From: Bdellovibrionales bacterium
GTDB taxonomy: Bacteria; Bdellovibrionota; Bdellovibrionia; Bdellovibrionales; UBA1609
DNA length: 32,867 nucleotides
Assembly (NCBI GenBank): GCA_022842925.1
Contig: JALHOQ010000007.1
Span: 6,253-39,119, forward strand
Direction of reading: 5' to 3'
The translations under genes were made by a program, and so were the position numbers. The notes beneath the pieces are model-generated. The model had not been told where the DNA came from. It saw only the letters and a program-made list of their open reading frames with translations, and searched no databases. Of the stretch, positions 1 to 7,709 are shown one piece after another; the first letter of the stretch is position 1, and every line of letters starts with the position of its first letter.

Positions 1-413
1 ACGCCCGCGACCGCAGAGGGAGTTTTGATTTGGAATTTGGAGGATTTGCCGTCGTATTTCTGTTCAACCTTCGAGCGAACCTTACCGTAGATCACATTCA
101 AGAGAACGTCTTTCTTACCGGATGCAGGATCGTATTCATAGTTTTGGATCTCGATCTGAGATTCCGGCGAAACGTTAATCTCGTTATTGTCCACCATCAC
201 GATTTTGGCGCGGGAGTCTTTGGCGGTGATCACCGTATCTTTTGGAAACACTTTTTCGCCCATTCGAGCGCGGGCGGTTTGGCCGGTTTTGGCCGACTTG
301 ATTTGCACATCTCCCTTCACCACGCGAAGCACGCCGTGAACTGACTGCGCCTCAGCGAATGAAAAAGAGAAAGCAATGCAAAACCCAATAACCCACTTAT
401 AGCTTACGTTCAT
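1..413 (-). CDS. FecR-domain secreted protein (N-terminal part, runs off window start)
   Basis: This gene is absent from the ORF track because its 3' end lies outside the window. Reading the minus strand from an ATG at 413 gives an open frame to base 1 (137 codons). A GAGG ribosome binding site lies 9 nt upstream of that ATG. Residues 1-22 form a signal peptide ending in AEA. From about residue 25 the pattern VLRVVKGDVQI, GEKVFPKDTVIT, SRAKIVMVDNNEI and SPESQIEI matches the start of a FecR/peptidoglycan-adjacent beta domain. Such FecR-domain proteins are exported, and in deltaproteobacteria and Bdellovibrio they are often stand-alone proteins of unknown role rather than iron-dicitrate sensors. 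The C-terminal part cannot be seen. The plus-strand ORF 30-344 is its shadow. Confidence 0.75.
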   Translation of the reverse strand, partial: MNVSYKWVIGFCIAFSFSFAEAQSVHGVLRVVKGDVQIKSAKTGQTARARMGEKVFPKDTVITAKDSRAKIVMVDNNEINVSPESQIEIQNYEYDPASGKKDVLLNVIYGKVRSKVEQKYDGKSSKFQIKTPSAVAG

Positions 414-588
414 ATATTTACCCTCGGGGGTTTAAGTCCATTATGCTTTTCGGCATAAATGGATCAAAGCTCAATCTTTGAGCCAACTTGAATCACTGGA
501 CTCTTGAATTGAGAATTCTCATTCCTAGACTTTCTTACGATTGCATTGGCCGCTATACAAGCGCTCGCGAGGCGTGCAATAACAACCC

Positions 589-1635
589 ATGCGCAAGATC
601 ATCCATGTCGACATGGATTGTTTCTACGCCGCGGTCGAGTGCAAGTACCGGCCCGAACTCCGTGGCAAACCTCTCGGGGTGGGCGGGCCGGCCAACTCCC
701 GCGGTGTTTTGACTACAGCCAGCTATGAAGCTCGCAAATTCGGCGTGCGCTCGGCAATGCCGTCGGCGCGGGCGGCTCGGCTTTGTCCCGACCTCATTCT
801 AGTTCCACCAAATTTTTCGCTCTACAAAAAGGAATCGGCGGCGGTGCGCGAGATTTTTCGCCGCTACACCGAGAAGATTGAACCCCTTTCCCTCGACGAA
901 GCCTATCTCGACGTTTCGGGAGTGGGCAATGCCACTGAGATCGCCCGCGATATCCGCTCGGCCATCCAGAGCGAACTGCAGCTGACCGCTTCGGCCGGAA
1001 TTGCGGGGAACAAGTTTCTAGCTAAGATCGCGAGCGATTGGCGAAAGCCAAACGGCCAGTTTACGATCCGACCCGATCAAGTGGACGAGTTTGTTGCAAA
1101 GTTGCCGGTCGAAAAGATTCACGGTGTCGGCGCCGTGACGGCCAAGCGGATGCACGAGCTGGGTGTAAAAACCTGCGCGGACGTGCAGCAGAAGTCGTTG
1201 ACCGAGCTGGCGCGTATGTTCGGCTCGCGGGCGCAATGGCTGTACGATCTCGCGCGCGGAATCGACAACCGGGAAGTGCAAACGGAATGGCAGCGCAAAT
1301 CGCTTACGGTTGAAGAAACTTACAGCCAAGATTTGACGTCGTTGGAACAATGCCTAAGAAAGCTGCCCGAACTCTACGCCGATTGGGAGAAGCGCATGCG
1401 AAAGAACGGCGGTGAATCCCAGATTCGAGGTTTCGTGGTCAAGCTGCGGTTCTACGACTTTAAGCGCACGACCCATGAGATGTCGGCGCGCCGGTTCCCA
1501 ACTCAGGCGGATTTCGAAAATCTTTTGACCAAGGCCTGGAGCCGCCGTGGCGACCCCGTACGCCTAATTGGTCTCGGGGTTCGCATGGGAGAGGAGGAAC
1601 AGGAATCGGATCCGAATCAGCTGAGTTTGTTTTAG
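589..1635 (+). CDS. dinB: DNA polymerase IV (Y-family translesion polymerase)
   Basis: Error-prone polymerase that copies past DNA lesions. The 348 residues match the usual DinB length. The metal-binding residues are in place: D8 in HVDMDCFYAAVE, and D103/E104 in SLDEAYLDV. A helix-hairpin-helix segment (HGVGAVTAKRM) lies near residues 165-190 and the little-finger domain follows. The protein ends in NQLSLF, a textbook C-terminal beta-clamp-binding motif (QLxLF), so the gene is complete and probably functional. The stop overlaps the convergent gmhB-like gene by 4 bp. No TTAC-N3-GTAA box (the LexA site reported for Bdellovibrio) was found in the 175 bp upstream, so SOS control is not supported here. 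Confidence 0.96.
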   Translation: MRKIIHVDMDCFYAAVECKYRPELRGKPLGVGGPANSRGVLTTASYEARKFGVRSAMPSARAARLCPDLILVPPNFSLYKKESAAVREIFRRYTEKIEPLSLDEAYLDVSGVGNATEIARDIRSAIQSELQLTASAGIAGNKFLAKIASDWRKPNGQFTIRPDQVDEFVAKLPVEKIHGVGAVTAKRMHELGVKTCADVQQKSLTELARMFGSRAQWLYDLARGIDNREVQTEWQRKSLTVEETYSQDLTSLEQCLRKLPELYADWEKRMRKNGGESQIRGFVVKLRFYDFKRTTHEMSARRFPTQADFENLLTKAWSRRGDPVRLIGLGVRMGEEEQESDPNQLSLF

Positions 1636-2171
1636 CTCCTCGCCACAATCTCTCGCGCCACATCCAGCAAATTCGGCGCATGCACCTCCGGCGGACGGAA
1701 GTGGTGAAAATTCTCCGGACTCTCCATGACACCGACCAGTGCCGATCGGCAGCCGGCGCGATGGCCCGCTTCGACGTCGGTCATGCGATCACCCACCATC
1801 CACGACGCCGCTAAATCCACACCATGCCAGCGGGCCGCCTCGAGCAACATGCCTGCGTTGGGTTTGCGCATCGGATGATCGAAGGAGGTCATATAGGGCG
1901 CCGAGTGAAACGACAGAATATCCACGCCCTCGGAACAAAATTTTGCCTGAATCCGTCGATGAATTTCATCCAGGTTGCGCACGTCCACAATACCGCGGGC
2001 GACACCACTCTGGTTGGTGGCCACGCAAAAAACATACTCATGATCGCGCAACAGGCGCAGCGCCTCAAATACTCCGGGCAGATATTCAATCCGCTCCGGA
2101 TCGTTCAAGTAAACCATATCGACAATTAGCGTTCCGTCGCGGTCCAGAAGGACGGCCTTTTTTTCAGACAT
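1632..2171 (-). CDS. gmhB: HAD-family heptose-bisphosphate phosphatase-like protein (GmhB-like, zinc loop missing)
   Basis: 179-residue HAD-IIIA phosphatase. The four HAD motifs are visible: nucleophile D10 and acid D12 in LLDRDGT, Thr motif in ATNQSG, Lys motif in MRKPNAGM and acidic motif in VGDRMTDVEAG. The best family match is D-glycero-D-manno-heptose-1,7-bisphosphate 7-phosphatase, which supplies heptose for the LPS core. Canonical GmhB has a CxH...CxC zinc loop just before RKP. Here that segment reads FHSAPYMTSFDHPMRKP with no cysteines, so the zinc site is lost and the exact substrate is less certain. It lies 9 bp downstream of the recombinase gene and is probably co-transcribed with it. 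Confidence 0.82.
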   Translation of the reverse strand: MSEKKAVLLDRDGTLIVDMVYLNDPERIEYLPGVFEALRLLRDHEYVFCVATNQSGVARGIVDVRNLDEIHRRIQAKFCSEGVDILSFHSAPYMTSFDHPMRKPNAGMLLEAARWHGVDLAASWMVGDRMTDVEAGHRAGCRSALVGVMESPENFHHFRPPEVHAPNLLDVAREIVARS

Positions 2172-2180
2172 CGAGCGAGT

Positions 2181-3137
2181 CTATTTCAGATCCTCGGGCT
2201 TTTTGAGCTTTGACGCCGAGAGCGGGTGATGTTTTTCAAGCGATCGGGCCAAATGATCGATGCTCAAGTGCGTGTACTTCTGCGTGGCCGACAAGGATTG
2301 ATGCCCCAGAAGTTCCTGTAAGACCCGTAAGTCCGCCCCCGAAGTGAGCAGATGAGTGGCAAAGGAGTGGCGCAAGGCATGGGGATGAAGCGGTCGGAGC
2401 AGCCCGGCTCGCGCTCCGGCCTCGCGCACCCAATCGTAGGCCTTCCGAGTCGAGAGCGCTGAATCTCCTCCCAGAACAAAATCACCCGTGCGCGGCAAGC
2501 GCTGAATCTGCTTCCAACACGAATCGGGCAGAGTCACCAGCCTCTCCCGGCCGCCCTTTCCTCGCACCCGGAGCGAGCGCGATTCCGCGACCAAATCCCG
2601 CCACAAAAGGCCGCATGCCTCCGAGACCCTCAAACCTCCGCCGTATAGTAAAAGCACTAAGGCCTTCTCGCGGCTCGAGGGCAGGCTATTCACGAGGGCG
2701 ATGGCCTCGTCGACTGAGATGAAGTGCGCCAGTTTCAGCGGCACCTTGGCTGAATAGATCCGAAGATCCAAATTTTCAGTTATGAACTTTTGATCTTTGA
2801 GCCACTTCAGAAACCCCCGAATGCAGGCCCATTTGCGATTGCGCGAGGCCGGACTCAACGACGACCATCGCGCTTGGGCTTCGGTAATTAAGCGGAGCAA
2901 AAGATTTTCACTGCATGTGTCTGAAATAGCCTGGCTTTCTTTCGCAATGACTTGGAAAGAACTAACCGGAGTTAGAGAGGTGTATAAAATCTTTTGAACT
3001 CCTATTGGAGCGAGGAACTGCGCAACATCGCTGGCATAAGACTTGGATGTGTGATGACTTGCAGTCCGCTGCTCGCTTAGGAATTTCAGATACTTAAGCG
3101 CAAGGGAGGCCAATTTTGGTCGCTCTTGGGGTGACAA
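2181..3137 (-). CDS. xerC: Tyrosine recombinase, XerC/XerD type
   Basis: Site-specific recombinase of the type that resolves chromosome dimers at dif. The N-terminal SAM-like core-binding domain spans roughly residues 10-140. The catalytic domain shows every expected residue: Arg in GGGLRVSEACGLLW, Lys in VRGKGGRERLV, HxLRHSFATHLL and LGHQSLSATQKYTHL with the Tyr nucleophile. The ORF track starts at 3197, but the 20 extra codons (ATG with no Shine-Dalgarno) are unlike the family. I place the start at TTG 3137, which is preceded by AAAGGAG at 9-nt spacing and gives 318 aa, close to the usual ~300. XerC versus XerD cannot be decided from the sequence alone. Confidence 0.9.
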   Translation of the reverse strand: MSPQERPKLASLALKYLKFLSEQRTASHHTSKSYASDVAQFLAPIGVQKILYTSLTPVSSFQVIAKESQAISDTCSENLLLRLITEAQARWSSLSPASRNRKWACIRGFLKWLKDQKFITENLDLRIYSAKVPLKLAHFISVDEAIALVNSLPSSREKALVLLLYGGGLRVSEACGLLWRDLVAESRSLRVRGKGGRERLVTLPDSCWKQIQRLPRTGDFVLGGDSALSTRKAYDWVREAGARAGLLRPLHPHALRHSFATHLLTSGADLRVLQELLGHQSLSATQKYTHLSIDHLARSLEKHHPLSASKLKKPEDLK

Positions 3138-3303
3138 TGTGGGGCTCTCCTTTAAGGGTAGATTAACTACATAGCGCCGTGCAAAAAAGACTTGCATATC
3201 ATTTCAGCATCTGTTAGAACGGCGTGTCGAGTTAAGACGCACTACGTTGTAGCAGAACCGGGGGGAGGCTGAAACAACAGTAAACCAAGAAGGGGTTGTA
3301 CGT

Positions 3304-4365
3304 ATGTCGGGTATGGATAAATCGTCTCACTTTGATGGAGAGACCACCAGCCTTCCCACCGCTAATCCTCAAGGGGGTCCCCCCTCGAGTATTGAAAATA
3401 AACGGATAGTCTATAAGTCGGAAGTCATGCGCCAGTTGATGCGTATGGTGGACCGCGTGGCTCCAAGCAACGCCACTGTTCTCATATTAGGTGAGAGCGG
3501 TACCGGTAAAGAGCTTGTCGCCAATGCGATTCACGAGCGTTCGAATCGCCGGCACAAGCCTTTCGTCGCGATCAACTGCGGCGCATTGCGCGAGACTCTG
3601 CTGGAGAGTGAGCTCTTCGGTCACGAGAAGGGAGCCTTTACCGGCGCCTATTCCCGTAAGATCGGTCTCGCTGAAGTCGCCAACGGCGGCACTCTGTTCC
3701 TCGATGAAATCGGAGAACTGACCCCCGGTATTCAAGCCAAGCTCTTGCGCTTTCTTCAGGAAGGCGAAATCTATCGCGTGGGTGGTAAAGACCCGATCCG
3801 CGTCGATATCCGCCTGATCAGCGCCACTAATAAAGAATTGGATAAAGAAGTTTTACGCGGCAACTTCCGCGAAGATCTCTTCTATCGCATCAACACAATC
3901 ATGGTTCACTCACCGCCGCTTCGTCGCCGTAAGGAAGATATTCCTTCGCTGATTGAGCACTTCCTGAGCACCAACACCGCCGGTTTCCTGAACCGCGGCC
4001 GTCAGATGTCGGAAGATTCGATGAAGATCATGATGAAGTACGACTGGCCGGGTAACATCCGCGAGTTGCAGAACGTTTGCGAACGCCTGCAGATTCTGTC
4101 GGAAGGCCACGTCATTATGCCGGGCGATCTGCCGGACCATATCCGCAATCCCGACCACAAAGTCGTGATTGACGATTATGATCCCACGATGACTCTGCAT
4201 GAATTGGAAAAGCGCTATATCTTGAAGGCTCTGAACTACTTCGACGGCAACAAGACTCAGGCCGCGAACGCTCTCGGCATCACGATCAAGACGCTTTACA
4301 ATAAACTGCATGAGTACGGCGAATTCGAAAAATACGCCGTTCACTCCAAGCCTGCAGTCAAGTAG
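3304..4365 (+). CDS. Sigma-54-dependent transcriptional activator without receiver domain
   Basis: 353-aa bacterial enhancer-binding protein. A short, Ser/Pro/Gly-rich N-terminus (about residues 1-40) replaces the usual sensory or receiver domain. The AAA+ domain follows with Walker A GESGTGKE near residue 63, the sigma-54 contact loop GAFTGA near 111, Walker [12 protein letters not shown] near 128 and the arginine-finger region FREDLFYR near 189. A Fis-type helix-turn-helix (TQAANALGITIKTLYNKL) lies at the C-terminus. All catalytic elements are intact, so it should remodel sigma-54 polymerase. Lacking a receiver, it resembles PspF in architecture and may be controlled by an unseen partner. 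AAGGGG lies 8 nt before the ATG. Target genes are unknown. Confidence 0.93.
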   Translation: MSGMDKSSHFDGETTSLPTANPQGGPPSSIENKRIVYKSEVMRQLMRMVDRVAPSNATVLILGESGTGKELVANAIHERSNRRHKPFVAINCGALRETLLESELFGHEKGAFTGAYSRKIGLAEVANGGTLFLDEIGELTPGIQAKLLRFLQEGEIYRVGGKDPIRVDIRLISATNKELDKEVLRGNFREDLFYRINTIMVHSPPLRRRKEDIPSLIEHFLSTNTAGFLNRGRQMSEDSMKIMMKYDWPGNIRELQNVCERLQILSEGHVIMPGDLPDHIRNPDHKVVIDDYDPTMTLHELEKRYILKALNYFDGNKTQAANALGITIKTLYNKLHEYGEFEKYAVHSKPAVK

Positions 4366-4370
4366 GCATC

Positions 4371-4844
4371 GTGACGACATTCCGAAACTGGATTGTAAAA
4401 CTGGCGCTCGTGGCGCCAGTTTTTTTTGGCATGTATACGGCTGAGGCCGAGAATCTAGCCGATCTGCGCAAGGATTTGGCGGCGACAGCGGTTGAAAATT
4501 CCGTCGATGAAGAGACGAAGTCTAAAATTACCCTCTTTATCGACCGCGAAGACGCGAATCCCAATACGTTCGTGCGTTGGAGTTACAATCCACTCCGATA
4601 TTTTTCGGAAGGTTGGGTCCTGCAGTTTGACGGGTTTGCGGTGGTGACCGGTGTGGATTCTAAAATTCCGGCGCGCGGATATGCCTTCTTTAGTTTCAAG
4701 CAAAGTGTCGATGGAGAGGCGCTTTGTTTCACTGTCGCAACGAGAGCGATCGTTTTAAAGTTCGCCGGAATGCCAGAGCGCTTGCGCCGCTATGAGTTTG
4801 TGGGCCGACCCTTTACCCACTGCCAGCCCCGACCGCGAAAATAA
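4371..4844 (+). CDS. Small secreted protein of unknown function
   Basis: 157 aa from a GTG start 5 bp after the sigma-54 activator stop. The N-terminus is a clear signal peptide (basic start, KLALVAPVFFGMYT core, cleavage about AEA-EN near residue 27), so the mature protein is periplasmic or exported. The mature part is beta-rich, with FVRWSYNPLRYFSEGWVLQFDG and GYAFFSFKQS segments and two cysteines that could pair. I do not recognise the family. A strong terminator overlaps codons ~10-19. The next in-frame ATG (4431, MYTAEAE) lies just beyond the terminator but would destroy the signal peptide, so I keep the GTG start. The stop abuts the convergent cytochrome gene with no gap. Confidence 0.7.
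   Translation: MTTFRNWIVKLALVAPVFFGMYTAEAENLADLRKDLAATAVENSVDEETKSKITLFIDREDANPNTFVRWSYNPLRYFSEGWVLQFDGFAVVTGVDSKIPARGYAFFSFKQSVDGEALCFTVATRAIVLKFAGMPERLRRYEFVGRPFTHCQPRPRK
4397..4427 (+). terminator. Intrinsic terminator inside the next gene's signal-peptide codons
   Basis: An 11-bp perfect stem (AAAACTGGCGC paired with GCGCCAGTTTT) with a 5-nt loop is followed by further T residues (seven in a row in total). This is a strong rho-independent terminator 32 nt after the stop codon of the sigma-54 activator. It lies wholly within the coding sequence of the following secreted protein. Confidence 0.85.
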
Positions 4845-5210
4845 CTAAGGTGTCAGATTTTCGATCCAAGCCGCGATGACTTCGGCGTCGCTTGAACTTA
4901 AGGCTCCGCCTTGCGGCATATCTTTAGGCCCCTCGATGCCGGTCGAGCCGACAAGGCGGTAATAGATTTGCGACGCTTCGGGGTCGGCCGCCACAATCAA
5001 GCCCGCCGCGATCAGTTGGGCTTCAGTTTGAGTGTGATAGGCATGGCAACCGTTGCAGCTTTGGCTCATTACCGTGCGGGCAGCCTGAAACTCGGGCGTG
5101 CCCCCCACGCCTCCGTACATCGCCGCGTCCAGAGAGCTGGAGTTCTCCGTTTGCAGACAGGCGGTGAGAGTCAGGATGAGGGCGATCAATGCCGTTTTCT
5201 GCCAGAACAT
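4845..5210 (-). CDS. Monohaem cytochrome c lipoprotein
   Basis: 121-aa lipoprotein. A lipobox (LTLTAC, acylated Cys about residue 18) follows a short hydrophobic signal. One haem-c attachment site, CNGCH, lies near residue 52, and a probable axial Met sits in DMPQGG near residue 98, so a small class I-like cytochrome c anchored to a membrane on the periplasmic side. Starts at TTG 5213 and ATG 5210 are adjacent, with AAGGA overlapping the stop of the YceI-like gene upstream. The two genes are therefore one transcription unit and probably translationally coupled. The electron partner is unknown; the haem-bearing barrel protein across the divergent promoter is a candidate. Confidence 0.85.
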   Translation of the reverse strand: MFWQKTALIALILTLTACLQTENSSSLDAAMYGGVGGTPEFQAARTVMSQSCNGCHAYHTQTEAQLIAAGLIVAADPEASQIYYRLVGSTGIEGPKDMPQGGALSSSDAEVIAAWIENLTP

Positions 5211-5216
5211 CAAAGC

Positions 5217-5756
5217 TTACTTCCTTGCCGTTTTCTTGCGGCTCGCGGTCGAGCGGGCGGGAGCCTCAGTTAGCGGGATGCTGACATTTATCGTCACTTC
5301 ATCCTTTACTCCGATGCCCATATAATTCACATCTGTGATTTTAAGGTCTGAGAGCTTCATTTTAAACTGAGCGTTCAAATTGTTATTCTCAACGGTGTAA
5401 GTGCCCTCAACATTCTTTTTGGTCCCCATGATGTTAATAAGGCCTTTACCCTTGCCATCTTTGCCGACGGCTTTGATCAGCTTGATCTGGGGAAACTTTT
5501 CCGTCAATAAACGCTTTTTTAAGTGGCTGTCTCGTAGTGAGACGCCGGTTTTAAGAGTCGTTGCGTCGATGACGACATTCTCCGCAATCACGCCATCGGC
5601 CGTCTTGTGGGCAGTACCGGAAACCCTCTTGGTTTCGGCCTTAAAACTACCTGCGGGGCTGAGCGTGACGTCCACGGCCACTTCTCCCGCGGAGGCGCGC
5701 GCCTGTGAAATACTGAGCGCTAAAACGATCGCTGTAAAAAATTTTGGCAAATACAT
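5217..5756 (-). CDS. YceI-family periplasmic protein
   Basis: 179 aa with a signal peptide (cleavage about ARASA-GE). The mature part follows the YceI/lipocalin-like pattern: SPAGSFKAETKRVSG, a NVVIDATTLKTGVSLRDSHLK segment, TEKFPQIKL and a LKITDVNYMGIGVKDEVTINV C-terminal strand. YceI proteins form a hydrophobic barrel that binds isoprenoid quinone-like or other lipids in the periplasm. The C-terminal tail is Lys/Arg/Ser-rich (SRKKTARK), which is unusual. It is first in a two-gene unit with the cytochrome c lipoprotein, which fits a lipid- or quinone-linked redox role (inference). Confidence 0.85.
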   Translation of the reverse strand: MYLPKFFTAIVLALSISQARASAGEVAVDVTLSPAGSFKAETKRVSGTAHKTADGVIAENVVIDATTLKTGVSLRDSHLKKRLLTEKFPQIKLIKAVGKDGKGKGLINIMGTKKNVEGTYTVENNNLNAQFKMKLSDLKITDVNYMGIGVKDEVTINVSIPLTEAPARSTASRKKTARK

Positions 5757-5811
5757 TTAGTCCCCCCATTAACCTTGACCCGATATTTATTGTAGCTAGA
5801 CTTTGAATTCG

Positions 5812-6966
5812 ATGCCACTGATTCTCATCTTAGTACTACTCTCATTGCCCCAGCTGGCATCGGCCTACCCCCAGTTTATTGGTTATAAATACGCCTCGTG
5901 CCTGACCTGTCATTTTAATGGACACGGCAACGGCCCGCTCAATGATTACGGTCGAGCCCTGTGGGCCGCGGAAATCGCGGGCAAGGCTTTCGCCTCGGGC
6001 AAGAGCGATGAGGAGCTAGGTGAAGCCTCTGGACTATTCGGCTCACGCAAACTCCCTTGGTGGTTAAGACCCGGCTTCAAGGCCCGGGAGTTAGTGTATC
6101 AGCCGAATCCGCCCTCTAGCGGTGCCAATACTCGCTACATCACAATGCAGGCGGATGCCAACCTCGCGCTCATATTCAACCGCGATCAAAAGTATATTTT
6201 TGTCGGCTCGATCGGATATGTGCCTAAGCCCCAGCGGCTGCAATCACCAGGCGCGCAAACGGTGCCGGAGTGGATTTCGCGAGAGCATTATTTCCGCATG
6301 CTTTCGGGTGAAAATCTTTGGCTTTACTTCGGCTTTCTCGACAAAGTTTATGGTATCCGTCATGTCAATCATACGGCCTATAGTCGGCAGAAGTTGGGCC
6401 TGGCTCAGAACGATCAGTCACATGGGGTCGTCGCTCATTACATTCAGCCGACGTGGGAATTCACGATCAATGCTTTCGGGGGCAACTTTTATCAAGATGC
6501 GGATGTTCGGCAGATGGGCGCCTCGTTTACTTATGAGCATGAGGTCAAAGAGGCGTTTCGAGTCGGAAGCTCTTTGCTCTATTCGACCAACAAATATGTG
6601 GGCAACGCCCGGCTTGGCGTTTTTGGCCGCTATGGTTTTGGATACGGTGCCGCGGTAATCGGCGAAGTAGGGCTGCTACAGGATAAACCTAAGAGTGGCG
6701 AAGCGAAAAACGGGTACTATCTTTATTCCGAAGCCACCCAGCGGATCGTGCGTGGTTTTCATGTATTCATGGCCGCGCAGATTTTTAAAGATCGCATGCA
6801 GGGCAATCGACCGGACAACCTGAGAACAGGGGCCGGCTTTATAGTGTGGCCACGCCAGCGATTTGAATGGCGGTTCGAACTCGAAAACGGCCGACAGTTT
6901 ACCGACAATACGGAAGTGCAGAAGGAGTCGTGGTTGGTGCTCTCGCAGCTCCATATCGCGTTGTAA
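5812..6966 (+). CDS. Haem-c motif protein with outer-membrane beta-barrel-like body
   Basis: 384 aa from ATG 5812 (TTG 5803 is the only other start; an in-frame stop lies just upstream). The signal peptide is cleaved about LASA-YP. A single haem-c motif CLTCH follows at residues 30-34, then a conserved-looking HGNGPLNDYGRALWAAEIAG segment. The rest consists of alternating aromatic strands typical of outer-membrane barrels (YIFVGSIGYVPK, LWLYFGFLDKVYG, WEFTINAFGGNFYQ, FEWRFELENGRQF). This looks like a natural fusion of a one-haem cytochrome head to a porin-like barrel. I do not know a named family. It is divergent from the YceI/cytochrome pair with only 55 bp between. Confidence 0.8.
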   Translation: MPLILILVLLSLPQLASAYPQFIGYKYASCLTCHFNGHGNGPLNDYGRALWAAEIAGKAFASGKSDEELGEASGLFGSRKLPWWLRPGFKARELVYQPNPPSSGANTRYITMQADANLALIFNRDQKYIFVGSIGYVPKPQRLQSPGAQTVPEWISREHYFRMLSGENLWLYFGFLDKVYGIRHVNHTAYSRQKLGLAQNDQSHGVVAHYIQPTWEFTINAFGGNFYQDADVRQMGASFTYEHEVKEAFRVGSSLLYSTNKYVGNARLGVFGRYGFGYGAAVIGEVGLLQDKPKSGEAKNGYYLYSEATQRIVRGFHVFMAAQIFKDRMQGNRPDNLRTGAGFIVWPRQRFEWRFELENGRQFTDNTEVQKESWLVLSQLHIAL

Positions 6967-6968
6967 GA

Positions 6969-7706
6969 ATGAAGATGAAGTGGTGGCACTACATTATATT
7001 GATCGGACTGCTGCCAACTCTGGCCTCGGCCCAACCGAGAAAAACCAAGCGGAAGAGGGTTAAGCCGAGCGCCGGTGCCAATATTCAGAAGGCTCAAGAG
7101 CCGCCAGCCGAGGCAACTGATTCAGGGGCAACCCCAGAGGTGGCACCGTCCGAAGGATCCTCTTCTACGCCTTCCGCCGGTGCGAGCAGAGTCCGCCGAC
7201 CTTATTGGAGTTCCGGCGTGGGACTTCTCCTCTGGCAGGAAGCCGTGGAACTGAAGCGGCCGGGCAGCACCGCCAAAATGCAAACTCAATTCAAAGGTTT
7301 AAATTTTCAAGGGGCTTATAACCGAACCCGGTCCAATTCCTATTGGCAGGAGTACTACGGTTTTGAACTCGGCTACGGAACGCTAAAAGGACAGGGCGAT
7401 CAACCCGCCATTACGGACCGGCTCGACAATCAATCCTGGATTCTGCTCACGCTGAAGCCCGGATTGATCTATCGTACCAGTCCAGTGTCCCGGGTCGGGA
7501 TCATGTTGCCGGTTGTGTACAGGAAAATTCAGTGGAATTTCAACCCAGGCTCAGGTCTGGAGGCCGGCGACAAGGCATTCTCAGTGGGAGTGGGTTTCCA
7601 TTACGTTCAGCGCGTGAGCAAAGACTCTTCCGTAGATTTTGCGTTAACCCACCAAAAAATGTGGGCGACCAACCTGTGGTCGGCCGCCTGGAACTACGAA
7701 TTTTAG
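6969..7706 (+). CDS. Probable outer-membrane beta-barrel protein
   Basis: The ORF track starts at 6867 inside the previous gene, but the 34 extra residues are basic and unlike any export signal. ATG 6969, 2 bp after the upstream stop, gives MKMKWWHYIILIGLLPTLASA, a good signal peptide. The mature protein (245 aa in total) begins with a basic then Pro/Ser/Ala-rich linker (residues ~25-80) and continues as a small barrel (YYGFELGYGTLKG, SWILLTLKPGLIYR, AFSVGVGFHYVQRV). The terminal residue is Phe, the usual outer-membrane insertion signal. It probably forms an operon with the haem-barrel gene. Function unknown. Confidence 0.75.
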   Translation: MKMKWWHYIILIGLLPTLASAQPRKTKRKRVKPSAGANIQKAQEPPAEATDSGATPEVAPSEGSSSTPSAGASRVRRPYWSSGVGLLLWQEAVELKRPGSTAKMQTQFKGLNFQGAYNRTRSNSYWQEYYGFELGYGTLKGQGDQPAITDRLDNQSWILLTLKPGLIYRTSPVSRVGIMLPVVYRKIQWNFNPGSGLEAGDKAFSVGVGFHYVQRVSKDSSVDFALTHQKMWATNLWSAAWNYEF

Positions 7707-7709
7707 TCT

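Noticed and set aside
30-344. 104-aa plus-strand ORF
   Set aside because: Antisense shadow of the FecR-domain gene, which has a signal peptide, ribosome binding site and domain match.
414-588. SOS box before dinB; hairpins such as GCTCAA-tct-TTGAGC at 469-483
   Set aside because: No TTAC-N3-GTAA or CTGT-type site found; the hairpins are short and have no T-tract, so they are not called.
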